DNA of 64,000 bases from Sindora glabra (lineage: Eukaryota; Streptophyta; Magnoliopsida; Fabales; Fabaceae), in the NCBI GenBank assembly GCA_020226215.1, contig CM035230.1:26021883-26085882 (forward strand). Direction: 5' to 3'. Under the pieces are notes generated by a model. It worked only from the letters and a program-made list of their open reading frames with translations, was not told where the DNA came from and made no database searches. A program made the translations under genes and the position numbers. Positions 1 to 13,040 of this stretch are shown here, in pieces; the stretch's first letter is position 1; the number at the start of each line of letters is the position of its first letter.

Positions 1-310
1 ATATTGTTCTTCTGGGATATTTAGAAGCATATTGGCTTGATGATGAATACATCCTATCAGTGTGACATTGTTAATATAATTTTAAGGTTTGGACTCCTTA
101 AAATAGACATGCAGCAATTATAATATTTCAATATTTCTTGTACTCTATCGGTATAGCTATATTAATTACATTCTTATGGAGACTCTTGTACAAGCCAAAT
201 CATATGGTACATGTAATTTTGATACCACTTTGTTATATTGTTGTTTAACTAATTGAGAATCTTGTGTTATAATTATATTGTGCATGCATAATTAATAATT
301 TTCCAATCCT

Positions 311-324
311 ATTGTATCAATTTC
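311..324 (+). other. Decayed primer-binding site of copia element 1
   Basis: The sequence attgtatcaatttc resembles the usual copia primer site, complementary to initiator-Met tRNA, with one base lost and the 3' part diverged. It lies 18 bases upstream of the gag ATG at 342, the right order. Tentative. Confidence 0.35.
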
Positions 325-341
325 GACCTTTCAACAACTAT

Positions 342-1215
342 CTATGGTGAAGACTCTTAATGGAACAAACTATGATAAATAGAGAGAGTATTTAAACATG
401 TAACTATCAATCTTTAAGGAAGATTTGGCTTTTAGGGAACCGAAGCTGGCTAACCTATTACTTGAGTCTAGTGTTGTAGATAAGACTTGTTATAAATGAT
501 GGTATGAGTCGAATCGAATTTGTTTGGCAGTGATTAAGTTCACTATTGAAAAGGAAATTAGAGAAAGTATCCCAGATAAGGACACTACTATAGAGTACAT
601 GAAAGATGTTGGTGAAAAATTCAAGTTTGACTAGACTTAGAAAGTCTACTACCTCTCCATGCTTGATAACACTCATTATGATAGAGTTTCGGGTGTCAGA
701 GAACATATTATGAAGATGATTCATTACTACAATAATTTGAGATCCTATGACATTGATATAAGAGAGAGTACTTTGGTCTACAAAGTCCTTTAGTCATTAC
801 CAGTTGAATATAGCTACCTAAGAACTTCTTATAATTCACAAGAGGGAGAATGGATAACAAACCAGATGATTTCTATAATAACTCAAGAGGAGGAGACTAT
901 GAAGAGTAATTCATAGCCACCTTATGTCAATTACTTGTCTCAGGGATCCAATAGTTAGTCAAGTGGAAATGATAAAAGAGGAAAGAAACTAAAGACACAA
1001 ATATCTAGAAAGTCTAAGTTCAAGAAAGGTAGTGATAAGGGGAAGGACAACAAAAGAGATTTAAGGGCAAATGCAATTATTAAAAGATCCCTGCATATAA
1101 GATGTCTTAATGTTATAAGCTAAAGAACAAGTGTGAGCAGGAACGGGCTCAAAAATAGGCGAATCCTAAGTAAGACAAAGAACACTGTATTGGGAGTTGT
1201 AGGAAGTAGGACTAA
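342..1215 (+). pseudogene. Copia element 1 gag pseudogene
   Basis: Capsid (gag) relic. The start ATG at 342 opens a peptide with LNGTNYDK, typical of copia gag N-termini that begin with a short conserved block before a tryptophan-rich helix. Downstream the readable blocks include a YESNRICLAVIKFTIEKEIR-like stretch (~500-570), GVREHIMKMIHYYNNL (~690-740) and TQEEETMKSN (~880-915), in the expected order for a UBN2-type gag. A lysine-rich tail follows (~975-1060). No intact zinc knuckle is seen. Stops occur within the first 30 codons and repeatedly afterwards. The protein would have formed the particle shell that packages element RNA. Confidence 0.75.
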
Positions 1216-1559
1216 AATTGAATGCATAGGGTCATTTCTCTTTATATTTATCTTTTGGACACATTTTAATTTGAATTATGTCATTTACATTTTAATTTGA
1301 ATTATGTCATTTATGTACCTTCTACGAGAAGGAATTTGATTTCTAGTTCTATTTTGGATAATTGTAGATTCCTATTGATAAGGAAATGGAAAGATTAAAA
1401 TTTATTATAATTTTACTATTATTGGTATGCCATCTTACAAAATAATCTAAAATGATCCATATCATTTGAATTTGAATGATTTTCCTATTGTGCCTTCTGA
1501 TGTTCCCATCAATGTTGTGATTGGACATAAACATCCCAGAATGAGTGAGAATTCTTCCA

Positions 1560-3110
1560 TTTTGTGGGATTGACATTTAGGCCACTTTTTTAAAGAGAGA
1601 TTAGAAAGATTGGTAAAATAGAGTGTGTTGTTAGACCTAGATTTATCATATTTTGAAAGCTTTTTAAGTGTGGGGTTGTAAAGTAAAGGCGAGACCATAT
1701 AATCTTTAATTAAAGAAATTAAACTCTAGAACAATTAATGGATTCTTCATTGGGTACTGTACTGGATCAAAAGGTTATAGATTTTCTTGTCCCACTCATA
1801 ATACCAAGATTATCAAGTTTGATTGGACATTCTATTTTAAGGATGACTTGGATAGTAGGAGTTCGATGCCTAAGGTTATTAATCTATGTGATAAAGCTAC
1901 CATTCTGCTTATATCTGTTCTAATTCCCTCACCACTAGAGAAAATAATGTTGATAATCCAGTTCAAATAAATAAAGATCCTCATGTTGAAGAACCTAATT
2001 AGCCAGCAATTGAATTAGGACGTTTTTAAAAGGTTTGAAGACATGTAATACCGAATGACTATATCGTGTAATTGCAAGAATTTTTTAATAAATTTGATGG
2101 GGTAATTTTGTCATCTTAGTGCTTTATGTTGATGACATCTTACTAGCTAGCAACTCAATCATTTTCTAGATAAGTCAAAACGCATGTTATTATGTTATTT
2201 TAATCTTGGCAAAGCATCTTTTGTTCTTGGAATTTAGATCCATCATGACAGAACTTATAGTATTTTGGGTTTGTACCAATCCAGTTGGATTGAATGGGTG
2301 CTTGAAAGATTTAAAATGGATACCTATATGTCTAGTCCAACACCTACTTAGAAAGATGATATGTTATCTCAATCATATTGCCCTTAAGTTGATATTGAAA
2401 ACACTAAAATGGATAAGATTCCTTATGCTTCTACTATTGGTAGTCTTATGAATGCACAAGTCTGCATTCGTTTTAGATATAGCTCTTACTATTAGTGTGC
2501 TAGGAAAATACTTGAGTAACCCTAGGATAGATCATTAAAAAGTTACCAAGAAGGTCATGAGGTATCCACAAGGTACTAAGAATCACATATTGCCTTATAG
2601 ACGATCTAATTCACTTGAGGATATTGGCTATTCATATTGTGATTATGCCTCATATATAGATGATCGTAAGTTAACATTTGGATACATCGTTATGCTGTCT
2701 GGAGGAGCTATCTTATGAAAGGTGTTAAATAGACACTCATAGCTACCTTAACTATGGAAGCAGAGTTTATCGCATGTTATAAGGCCACTTGTGAGGCTAT
2801 ATGGTTGAGGACGTTGATTTCTAGCATGCAATTGGTTGATTCTATATCATGACCTCTATTAGTTTTTTTATTGTGATAATTCTTCTATTGTGTGCTTCTC
2901 TTAAAACCACAAAAATTCTAGTCATACTAAACATTTTGATGTTAAATTCCTATTCGTTAGAGAGAAGATTGCTAAATCTCAGACTCACATTGAACCATCC
3001 CTAATATAGACATGTTGACGGATCCGTTGACTAAAGGCTTACCTTTAGGAGTATTTAAAAATCAAGTAACTCATATGAGTCTTGTTAAATCTTTTGATGA
3101 AGCCTTAGTT
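1560..3110 (+). pseudogene. Copia element 1 pol pseudogene (integrase, RT, RNase H)
   Basis: Broken polyprotein. Around 1568-1680 the frame reads a relic of the integrase zinc-binding region (WD*HLGHFFKERLERLV). The integrase catalytic core is largely unrecognisable. RT is clearest at 2119-2150, with VLYVDD followed by ILLAS. RNase H blocks include AEFIACYKATCEAIWL near 2760-2810, a conserved copia signature. The C-terminal tail LTDPLTKGLPLGVF lies near 3015-3060. Frameshifts and stops are throughout. It once copied element RNA to DNA and inserted it. Domain order (integrase before RT) proves copia rather than gypsy type. Confidence 0.8.
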
Positions 3111-3436
3111 TAGTAGGAGTCTGAGATATGCTTATTTTATTTTATTGAGGTCTGGGACCAGTAATTGCTCAAATTGCATATTGAAACATTAGTGATATGC
3201 TTTATACATATATAAATCATTTGTTTTCCTATTCAATTCAATAATTTTGAGTTATTTCTCTTATGAGCTGTGGTCAAAAGACTAACCTTATATATATTTA
3301 GTTTCTTTAGGATTATGAGACATTATATTTAAACACTACTTATCTCCCTATTAGATTCAGTGATTCTGTATAGTTTCATTTCATTTATGTAATCATTGCT
3401 TAGTTTGGATATTGAAACATTGGTGGTATATTTTAT

Positions 3437-3438
3437 AC

Positions 3439-3532
<94 letters not shown>

Positions 3533-3536
3533 GTAT
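3437..3536. repeat. Compound microsatellite (CATA)n-(TA)n-(TATG)n
   Basis: A run of cata units (about 3437-3452) passes into a long (TA)n tract (to 3520) and then into gtat units (3521-3536). The two flanking tetranucleotides are reverse complements, so the whole block is one large palindrome able to fold into a hairpin. It lies in the 3' untranslated part of copia element 1. Reading frames translating as YIYIYI on both strands are artefacts of this repeat. Confidence 0.97.
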
Positions 3537-3668
3537 ATATCATTAGTTTTCCTATCGGATTCAATGATTTTATATAGTTTCATTCTTTAAATTAAGTTGA
3601 AAGCTTAATGTACACTAATTGCTAATTATTATTGTTTCAAATATTCTATGTAATTAACTAATGCTATC

Positions 3669-3680
3669 CAAGTGCGAGAT
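3669..3680 (+). other. Polypurine tract of copia element 1
   Basis: caagtgcgagat lies directly before TGTTA. It differs by one base from the PPT of the younger copia element (complement of 31929-31940). It marks where plus-strand DNA synthesis was primed and fixes the left end of the 3' LTR. Confidence 0.8.
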
Positions 3681-4150
3681 TGTTATATTAAAATAAAATT
3701 AATAATTTATTTAGATATATTTATGTGGATTAGCATTAATTAATTTATTAGAATATTTATTTAAGTAATTATTTTTGTATTTTAACATTAAGCATAGAAC
3801 AAATTGAACCCTGATTTATTGTGTATGATTTGTGATAGGTTAGATCATGCATAAGCTCATATAGGTAGAGGTTCCAACTTACAATTCTTTTAGTGATCAG
3901 TGGTTTCTTATAACAAGTATGACCTTAAATAGAGAGATTAAGGTTATCATTCAGTGATGCACAATAAAAATTTCTACTCTTGAAATATTTTTACTCTCTC
4001 TATCTGGATAACTTAAGGGGCGAAGTAGGTTGGAACCTTACTCATCACCATTATTAACACTGATCACGGTTTCATTAAATTATGCATTAAATACGCTTAT
4101 ATTTTATTATTCTTAATTTTATATTAGGATTTTAATTTATATTGCCAACA
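3681..4150 (+). repeat. 3' LTR of copia element 1
   Basis: Starts TGTTA directly after the PPT and is taken to end at the CAACA at 4146-4150, about 470 bases. The left end is well fixed by the PPT. The right end is a best guess, because the 5' partner is mostly outside the window or too diverged to compare and no TSD could be checked. Confidence 0.6.
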
Positions 4151-5357
4151 TACGTTGCATCAAGTAAAGATGTAAGAAGGAAACGTGTTGACATCAGGAT
4201 GGCACAAAGGAAGGCCAAACAGAAATCTTCACTTCGTATCACATTTCATAGAAAACAATTTTTATTTGTGAAACTATTTCTCCTTGCAAATATGAATATT
4301 TATCTATTTGATTATGATTGTCTTAGGATTTTCAATACCAAATTCACAATCAATCAAGGTATATATATACACACTTCTTGTAATGACTCGATTCAGTTAA
4401 CCAATTACATGTCAGCTAATTATTATAGACATAATTTAAATCAAATTTTTACATTATGCAGTGTCATCATTTAATATTCTAAAGATATTTTTCATGAATG
4501 ATTTTCACATATTTAAATTTTTAATTCATTGCCTTTAGCTTGTTGTGAAGAATTATATATTTTTATCTATTTATTTAATTGAGGAAAATTATAATTCAAA
4601 TCAATAAATGACAACAATTACGAATAAGAATGCTTCGACCGACAAAATGAAGGTTTTCTCATTTAATTTTTCAATGAATGCTGCTCTTCACAGTGCGTCA
4701 AAGAATAGTGGAGTTTCTTTAGATCATAAGGTCAATAATTAAAGAGTAGACGTCTACTGTTATGTGATATTTCTAATTTCACTGTCAGTTTGGAAGATTC
4801 ATTCAATTGTGTTGCTGAATCCAATTCAAAATGTAATTAAAATGATTTTTAAATGTCTATTTGCAACAAAATGAATAATATCGGCTGCTCATGTCTTTCA
4901 TATGTTCATATCGATTAGAAGTATTGAAGAAGAATTCATTGTAACAACTAAAATTCTAAATAATGTTCTTTTGTTGCCACTACTTTAAATTTTAGTATAC
5001 TACATTTGACTCCAAGATCGCTTATCATGGAATTAAATGGACCTTGCAATGCAATTAATAAAAACGAAAGATCCTCTAAACATAGTTTTATGAGCACTGT
5101 CTTTAATGAGAACACCAATGGTTAGTAAATAAAATTAATTATCTACCTTTAGTCTATATTCAAGAGAAGTTATAATTTCTTTATAACTTTTTTCTTTTTT
5201 TTTTAATTTGTAGATTTTCCAAATTTTACTTTGGAGCATGAAGATGAATTTGAAATACGAGAGAGAAAGATGGTAAATAATTTTTCTTTTTGACATTTTT
5301 GTTCTCTTTATATATTCTAGTATGATATGGTATACAATTTTTATACTCAATTGAAAT

Positions 5358-8030
5358 TTGAAGGCTACTTGGATGTTGACCATAGAATTTTTTAATGGAA
5401 ATTTTTTGGAGCTCGAATATGGTACGAAGAAAGTACAACAAAGCTCAGAAGATATCACAAGCTTAAATTTTCTCTTAGCAAAAATGGAAATTCCCTCTAT
5501 AAAACTGCCACCCAAATTTTTTAAAGATCTACTTTTAGATCAGTATCCTTCAAAAAGCAAGAATTTCCAACATGACGTACGTGCATATAATACTATATTT
5601 TCATTTACATCTATAAGTGATAAGCTAGACAAGAATGTAACAAATGGCAAAGGTCCTTATGTTTATTGTATTTCTAGTGAAAATTACCAAAGGATTGGTA
5701 ACTTTCTACTTCATGATCTTTCGCATTTTTCTCAATTATATATATATAAACAATGATTTGAGTGTTCTTACGTAAATTTTTAACAATTCATATTTTTATG
5801 TTTTTAAATTTGTATTAATTATGAATGTTTTTATACTAATTTAATCTTTGTTTTCTTTCCCTTTAGTGCCATGGATGGAATAATTAATAACATTGATCCT
5901 ACTCTAGTAGAAGAATTGAAGAAAATGCTTGATGAAGTTAACTTTTTAATTCAATTATTTTGGATAATGAAAGATAGATATGAAGAAAATCATGCTACAA
6001 AACTGAGATTAAGATTGATTAATAGTAGAACCAAAGATGGATGTATGTACAACAACTCAACTACAAATGAGGTAGTAGATCTTATCATTGGTGATATCAA
6101 TTATAATGAATGAGATATAATTATAGAAGGCAAAAATGGTGGCATTCAATGCATTGGTGAGTTTAATCTTCTATATCTTGCATTGCAATATGCTTTTATC
6201 TTTCCCTGTATTGAAGATGGATATAGAATTAATGTCTCACATTGCGTTAAAAAAAAGACTTTATCAATGTAAGAATTTCTTGAATTTAGTTTGCAAGATT
6301 GATTAAATGAATTCTTCACCTTGATGAATTCAAGAAGATTATTGCAATAGTTCATTATTGATGTATACGTTATCATAGAGGTAGAAAGACTATTATATAT
6401 AAAAAATCACTAACCAAAGCTTAAAGGCAATATGAATAGTGGATTTATTGAAATTGCCTTAAATATTGAATCAAATGTAGCATTTGGAGGAATAACAATA
6501 ATTATTCCATCAAGTTTCACCAGAGGTGCTCAATGTATGATACAAAATTTTCATGATGCAATGGCCATATGTAGATAGGTTAGATATTCAAATATATTTT
6601 TGACATTTACATGTAATCCTACATAGTTAGAGATGATCAAAATTATAGATTCTCTTAGGCTGAAAAATTTTGATAGTGGTGACTTGATTTGTAAAGTCTT
6701 TAAGATTAAATTATAGTATATGATACATGATTTGACAAGAGGTTCTTTCTTTGGCAAAGTTGTTGCAAGTAAGTCAATTCTTCCTTTTTCATATGGATAT
6801 CTATATGAAAAAGCAAAATATTTTATATTAAATTTTTTATTCTTTTAATTTTTAGATTGAACATGTTCTTTCACTAAACTAACCTCATTTTTTTTCTTTT
6901 CAATAATGTACACTATTAAATTTCAAAAGAGAGGACTTCCTTATGCATATATAATTATTCTTCTATCATATAATTATTTTCCTATCTCCTCAAGACAAGC
7001 TTCTCATTGTTAAAGGAACTGACAAAAAAATATCTACAGAGATACTTGATTAAGGGCAAGATCCAATTTTATATGATTTGGTTAAAAATTTCATAGTACA
7101 TGGACCATATAGAGTTATTAATCCTAAATCTCCTTACATGGAAAATGGTAGATGCACCAAAAATTTTCCAAAGAAGTTTCTTGATTGTACTTCCATTGAT
7201 GATGATGGTTATACTCTATATAAGCATCCAAACAATAAATGGATTGTGGAGAAAAATCACATATTATTGGATAATCAATTCATTGTTTCATATAATCCTC
7301 AATTATTGCTTTGGTACCACGATCATATCAATATAGAATCTTGCAATCAAAGTTCATTTTTAAATATCTTTTCAAATATGTCAATAAAGTTTATGACCAT
7401 GTAATAGCCTTATTGTATCAAGTTAAATATTGAAGTTAATCATCTAGAAACATTGATGAGGTAAAATCTTGTTATGATTGTAGATATATATTGACTTGCA
7501 TGGCATGTTAGAGAATATTTAGTTATGACATTCATCATAAATAAACTTTAGTAGAGAGAGTGAAGTTTCATCTTCATGGTTAGCAATATTTAGTTATTAT
7601 AAATGTTACATCACTAGAAGAAGTAGTTAATCAAGAAGTGAATAAAGATACAATGTTTACTACATAAATGGAAAAAAATAAAGAGATCTAGATGCTAGAA
7701 AGGTGACTTATATGAATTTTCCTTTACATTACATCTTCAAGGAAGATATTAGGAAATAAGTGAAAAGACAATGAGGTTTTGCAATTAGAAGAATAAACTT
7801 TGTCCCTCTGGAGAATTATATTACTTGTATATACTACTTAATATGTTTAAAGGGCTTACTTATTATGAAGATATACACATAATAAATGAAATTGTCTATG
7901 AGACATTTAAAGGAGTTTGCTATAAAGAATATGTTGTTGTAATTAAAGAAGCTTTTCCTAGTGTTCTAGTCAATACCTTCGAAATCCTTTTTGTGTAATG
8001 CTATTTTGCACTTGCATTTCAAGACTTGAA
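5358..8030 (+). pseudogene. Helitron Rep half: N-terminal and HUH endonuclease domains
   Basis: Broken first half of the Helitron Rep-helicase protein. Readable blocks, in order: VRAYNTIFSFTSISDKLDK with NGKGPYVYCISS (5577-5690), RIGNFLLHD and FSQLYIY (5690-5750), IDPTLVEELKKMLDEVN (from ~5890), LRLINSRTKDG and VDLIIGDI (6005-6100), GGIQCIGEF and LYLALQYAF (6135-6200), IIIPSSFTRGAQCMIQNFHD (6490-6560), FLTFTCNP (~6598-6620), FQKRGLPYAYI (6921-6953), HGPYRVINPKSPY and YNPQLLLWYHDHINIESCNQ (7100-7350), and PSGELYYL (~7804-7830). The two histidines expected in the nuclease HUH motif are tyrosines here (codons 6942-6944 and 6948-6950), so the strand-nicking activity is lost. Confidence 0.9.
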
Positions 8031-8239
8031 GATGTTTGGAAGGAGACTTGGTCTTTACTTTGTGAAGATATTCTATACAAAGAAAGAAGAAGAATGCAAA
8101 TTACTTGTGTTCATATCCTTCATAATTTTATATTTGCTTATAATATATCAAAGTTTTTTATATAAAATTGGATGCCTTTATTATAGTATTATCCTTTACA
8201 TATTTATTATTTGTTTTATTGACTATTAAGTTATTGTAA

Positions 8240-9903
8240 ATAGATTTGACCCTTACTAATGAGCAACTACAAAATTATGCCCTTATAGATATTAAAAAAA
8301 TCTTAAGAAGCAATGGTCATAGTTTGTAGGATTTTCCTCCAATGCTAGCTTTAGATTTGAATGAACTTACTTATCTCCTAAATTGGTTAATAACTGATGA
8401 ACTTAACTATAATAGTGAGATCTTGAAATTAGAGGCAAATAAGTTATCTAGTTCAATGACTTCTAAACAAAAATAAGTTTTTAACATAATCATAGATGCT
8501 ATTAAAACTAGTAATGGTGGTGTTTTCTTCCTATATTGTTATAGTGGTATTAGGTAGACTTACATATGGGAAACTCTAACTACCTCTTTAAGAATTGAAG
8601 GTAAAATTATGTTAGCAATTGGTTCTATTAGTATAGCTTTTATTTTACACCTAGGTGAACACACAACTTATTCGAGATTTGCTATTCCATTTTATATCAA
8701 TAAAATTTCATTATGCAACATATATCAAAGAAGTCCTTAGTAGAATTAATATGAATGATAAATCCTATAATATGGGATAAAGCTCTAATGATCCACAAGC
8801 GCTATTTTGAGGCTCAAATCTCTTCAAGATATTCTCCATTTTTGTATTCCTAATAGTCATTTTTTACCCTTTGGAGGTAAAATAATTATTTTTGGTTGCA
8901 ATTTTTTATAACTCCTCCCTATAATACCAAAAAGGAGCCATTCTGAAATTGTGAATGCAATATTGAATTCTTTGTATTCGTAGGGCTATTTTTGTTTGCT
9001 AACTTTAACCAAATTTATGCAACTTTAACACAAATCATATTCTCTTATTCAATTTTAATAATTAAAAGAATTCTTAGACTGAATTTTAAAGATTGGAGTT
9101 GAAAATCTTGATGAGCCAAATGATAGAAAGGTTAACATAGATATTCCTAACGATCTTTTGATCAAAGATTTTACTAATCCAATTGAAGTCATTGTTTGAT
9201 CAATATATCCTTCTCTTGTGTAGAATGTAGAAAAGAAAGAATGTTTATGTGAATTATGAATTCTTTCTCCAACTTTCAATATTATTAATGAAGTGAATTC
9301 CTACATTCTATCCTTAATTGCTAAAGAAGAAAAAGAATATTTGAATTCAGATTCAATATGGAAAACAAGTTCTAATAGGTCTTATCATGTTAATTTACTA
9401 ACACTAGAAGTTCTCAATAGGACACATTGTTCACCCTTATCAAATCATAGTTTGAAGCTCAAGATAGGGTTTTTTATTATGCTTATGAGAAATATAGACC
9501 AATCAAATGGTATTTGTAAGGAAACAAATTGATAATCACATAAATGGCCTTTATGTCACAAAAGCTAAAATTTTAACTGGAATTAATATTAGTTCTAGAA
9601 TTTTTTATACCCCTAGTGTTTTTTACTCCATCATAATATAGATGGCCTTCCAAGTTGCAATGAAGACAATTTCCAACCATAGTTCTATATGCCATGTCTA
9701 TCAATAAAAGTCAAAGTCAATCTTCAAAATAAGTCAGACTATATTTGCATAAACATATTTTCAATCATGATTAATTGTGCTTTATTGTATCCAAAGTTAC
9801 AAATAAGGAGAGATTAAAAATCTTGATCCATTTTTAGGAGAATCCAAATTCAAGTATGACCACTAATGTTGTATTTAAAGAAATCTTCCAAAATTTGTGA
9901 TAT
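8240..9903 (+). pseudogene. Helitron PIF1-type helicase half
   Basis: Second half of the same protein, which unwound DNA during rolling-circle transposition. It begins with LTNEQLQNYALIDIKKIL (~8246-8300). The Walker A region at 8520-8580 reads VFFLYCYSGIR*T, with the glycine-lysine P-loop destroyed. IIWDKALMIHK (~8770-8800) stands where Walker B is expected, with an acidic residue changed. FGGKIIIFGCNF (~8870-8910) and LTLTKFMQL (~9000) follow. The C-terminal part is the longest open segment, about 9293-9532 (IAKEEKEYLNSDSI, MLMRNIDQSNG). The natural C-terminus TTNVVFKEIFQNL-like ends at a stop near 9901. Stops and frameshifts throughout. Confidence 0.9.
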
Positions 9904-12900
9904 GTGTTAAGTTGTTATGCATTTTGCTTTTATTTATCAACTTTTACATTGAATTTATTTCTCATATAATCTATTCATATAATAAATATTTCATTTATAT
10001 TCTTCCATTTCCTTTGACAATTTCATTAATTATTTGTGATTAAATATACAATTTGTAAATGAAGTTATAGTCCACCTCATGTTCTTTTATCCAAAGTTAG
10101 AAGCGAAGGAGTGAGATTTTTTATTCCTGTATTTCAATAATAACTATAAAATGTACCATTAAAAGAAGTCTACATAAATAAATGAATATATGTAAGTTAG
10201 TTGTTAAGTTTTTGTTATCTATTATATTGCAAGATAGAGTCATATGTGTCCTAAATAGCAATTCCAATTCCTTCAATTATTGAATTTGCAAATTACATTA
10301 TTATCTTTATCAATTGTTAAATTTTATAGGTTATTATTTTAAGAATTGAATCTAATTTTCCCTTACTTTACCATTGAAATCCTTCAATTTTTCATGCATA
10401 TTCATGTTTATGTTCATTTGAATGAAAAAATAACTTAGTAAGTAACTATTTTAATAATTGAATTAGATTTTTGCTTGCTTTATCACTAAAATCATTACTA
10501 TTTTTATTTAGGTATCTACCATTAGTGCTGAATAAATGGCATCTTATTCAAAAAGTGTAAATGGCTTGTAAATATTAAACCTATAATTAAACATTATTTA
10601 AAATTATACACTAACTTTAAAAGAAGATATAAAGATTATGGTTATAATTTGAAGTTTATTAGTAAAACTTATGATTTGTTGTAACTAAATTTTCCAGACT
10701 AATTAAATTCATTTCAATAAAAATCCTTTCAATTCCTTTTGAAAAGAATAATAATTTTAAAAAAATAATAGAAAAATAACTTATTTTAATTACTTTAAAA
10801 ATAAATTATATTATTTGAATCCCATTAAAAGATTGAATTATTTTAAATTGAAAGGTGAATTATGATAATATCACAATAAATAAAATGTTAAATGAAGGTA
10901 AAATTTTTGCCATGTATATCATGCTAATAAAATAATTTTTAGTGAATTTTCTTATAATAATAATGATGATGGTAGTTGAAAATAAATATTCACCAAGATA
11001 TTTATTATCTGAATATACCATGGAGCGTAACTCAACCCATCTATCTGTAGCCTAGCATAATGGCCATTGGACCATTATGAAAACCTATATATAAACCAAA
11101 AATTGAATTTAATATTTCTAACTTCTAACATAAAACCTAAAACCTATGTCAACAGTTGTCATTCATCCTTTGACACTTCTTAATGTGCTATTATTCATGA
11201 TAAGATGGTGGCTCATCATCCAAAGACAATTCTTAGATGCCTAACTTTTAGAAACATTATGTTAAAGTATCAATCATGTCACTCAATTTGGGCTTGCTAA
11301 AGACTTAGTAATCTATAACTAATGAAAATAATATTGACTTAGTACCATTTGCATTGATTACATAATACATACACATGTAAATCTTAATTTATATATAACA
11401 AAAATAACTTATTATAAGAAAAAGCCTTTATGCCATTTCTTTTTTGTATTCATCGGTCTCTTCTCTATTGTCTTCTTTTTCATTTCCTTCATCCTTTTAA
11501 GCTTCTTCTTTGTCATTGAAGTTATTTAAGTCATCACACATAATTTGTTTTGTGTGGCCAACTTATTCAAGAGTCTCTAAGTCATCCTTTAGTAAATGGA
11601 TCTTAACATTCTAATTGTGTGTTAGTAATTGGTTGCATTACTTATCATTTTGGAAAGCAATTATGACACCATTTGTTCATAAAGAATTAAAGAACTTTTC
11701 ATGGTGTATCTATCATTTATTTGATTGAAACTTTTTATTTTGCTAGTCATTCGATTGAAACTTGATTTATTTGAAAATTGTTAGTATTATAATTTTGTCT
11801 TACCTTTTTGTTGCAATATTATTTTTTTTTACCAATAATCACACCATAATATGAATATAATCATAAACATATACATGATCATTAACATAACCACTAACAT
11901 GAACATACATATTTGTGTGAAAAATAAACTCACATAATCATGCAATTGTCCTTTAAGTAACTTCCTTAAATCTTTGAATTTACAAAAGAAAACTTAGAAT
12001 ATATATATAATGAAAGAAATTGGATATCATAATTTGACAATAAAGAAATTAAATAAGAAATAAATTATCAACACACACATGCTAGGAACCTAATGCTGCT
12101 AGAAGGACTTTATTCCCCTTATGTCATAGGATCAAACCCTCGATTTTATGTGTATGTGTGTGTGTTAAGCAGATTACCACTCATACAATTATCAAAAAAA
12201 TAATACACAGATAAAATATAAGTAGATTCCAAGTCGATAGAAGACCATAATTTATTTTAATAATCAATCTAGATGTAGAATATGACATTTAATAAGAAAG
12301 TATAATTTTTCAAAAAAATATTAGCACCATTATAACATAGTTTGATATACAAGTTTAACTACAATGAAAAAAATTTAAATATTCAACTATTATAATTTTG
12401 GTTGTACATTTTCAAATAAAACAATATTGTAATATATGTAGGAGGTATTTTTTTTAATAACTAAAGTCTCAACTATTATAATTTTAACTCAGCTACTAAA
12501 GATCACCTATATATATCTCCTTATCAAAGGGTGGATTAATTATAATATTAACAAAATCAATACAAAGTCAAAATAAAAATAATCAATGTAGATGTTACAA
12601 TACCTTAATAAATAATAAATCATCATATTCAACTTTAATCAAAATAGAACTAATCCTAATTTCCCTTTATCAAACATTAAATCATTAAATTAATAAATGC
12701 AACCCATATTGAAAGTTATAAAATATTCCGATACTTAAACAATATATGAAAAGTATAAGATAAACATCAATTATTAGAAATCAAAGAAATACCTCACAAA
12801 ACAACTAATAAACATAAAGCATTATATTTAACCTTTCATAAGAAAACAACTAATTAAAAGAGAATGGATACAACGAGAAAGCTTTTAAAGGAGGCAAATA

Positions 12901-13037
12901 GTAGTGAAGAGGCTAAAGGATGGTAGCAAGTGTAGTAGTAGTTGGACAACAATAGGAAAGAGAAGAGAAATAAGGCATCACAAAAATAGAGATTGTCAAT
13001 CATGAATAGATTATATTGACAGATTAGTGATTGACTA
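9904..13037. other. AT-rich stretch without recognised gene
   Basis: About 3.1 kb with no long reading frame. It may hold the Helitron 3' end. A pyrimidine-rich patch (11430-11560) would encode an acidic, lysine-rich peptide on the minus strand, but it is interrupted and low-complexity. A short GT run lies near 12150-12165. The block near 11035-11085 weakly resembles a part of the Tat 3' LTR near 24185-24230. Nothing else was identified. Confidence 0.7.
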
Positions 13038-13040
13038 TTA

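Larger units (their letters stand above)
1..4150 (+). mobile_element. Decayed Ty1-copia retrotransposon (element 1)
   Basis: Remnant of an LTR retrotransposon in copia order: gag, integrase, RT, RNase H, polypurine tract, 3' LTR. Gag-like peptides run from an ATG at 342. An integrase zinc-finger relic lies near 1560-1680, the RT motif YVDD at 2125-2136, and RNase H relics at 2640-3060. A PPT-like site and a 3' LTR close it at 4150. All frames are broken by many stops and frameshifts, so it is inactive. The 5' LTR should occupy the first ~300 bases and continue outside the window; I could not align it convincingly to the 3' LTR. Lineage within copia is not assigned. Confidence 0.85.
4151..9950 (+). 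mobile_element. Decayed autonomous Helitron
   Basis: Rolling-circle transposon remnant. Between about 5358 and 9903 the + strand reads, in correct order, the Helitron N-terminal domain, the Rep nuclease region and a PIF1-type helicase, scattered over frames by indels. The outer limits are uncertain: I could not identify a 5' TC end or a 3' hairpin followed by CTRR. The stretch 4151-5350 has no convincing domain, only a basic peptide at 4142-4240, and may be 5' leader or N-terminus. Confidence 0.85.

Noticed and set aside
220..232. gataccactttg as a minus-strand primer site
   Set aside because: No LTR end in the right place and no minus-strand element here; chance match more likely.
3329..3590. 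Open frames on both strands rich in Ile-Tyr repeats
   Set aside because: They translate the TA microsatellite; no gene signal.
4142..4474. 110-codon open frame with a basic N-terminal part
   Set aside because: The start overlaps the LTR end, and only a weak similarity to Helitron N-termini is possible; not listed as a gene.
11400..11570. Acidic, lysine-rich minus-strand peptide
   Set aside because: Low-complexity pyrimidine-rich DNA with stops; no domain.
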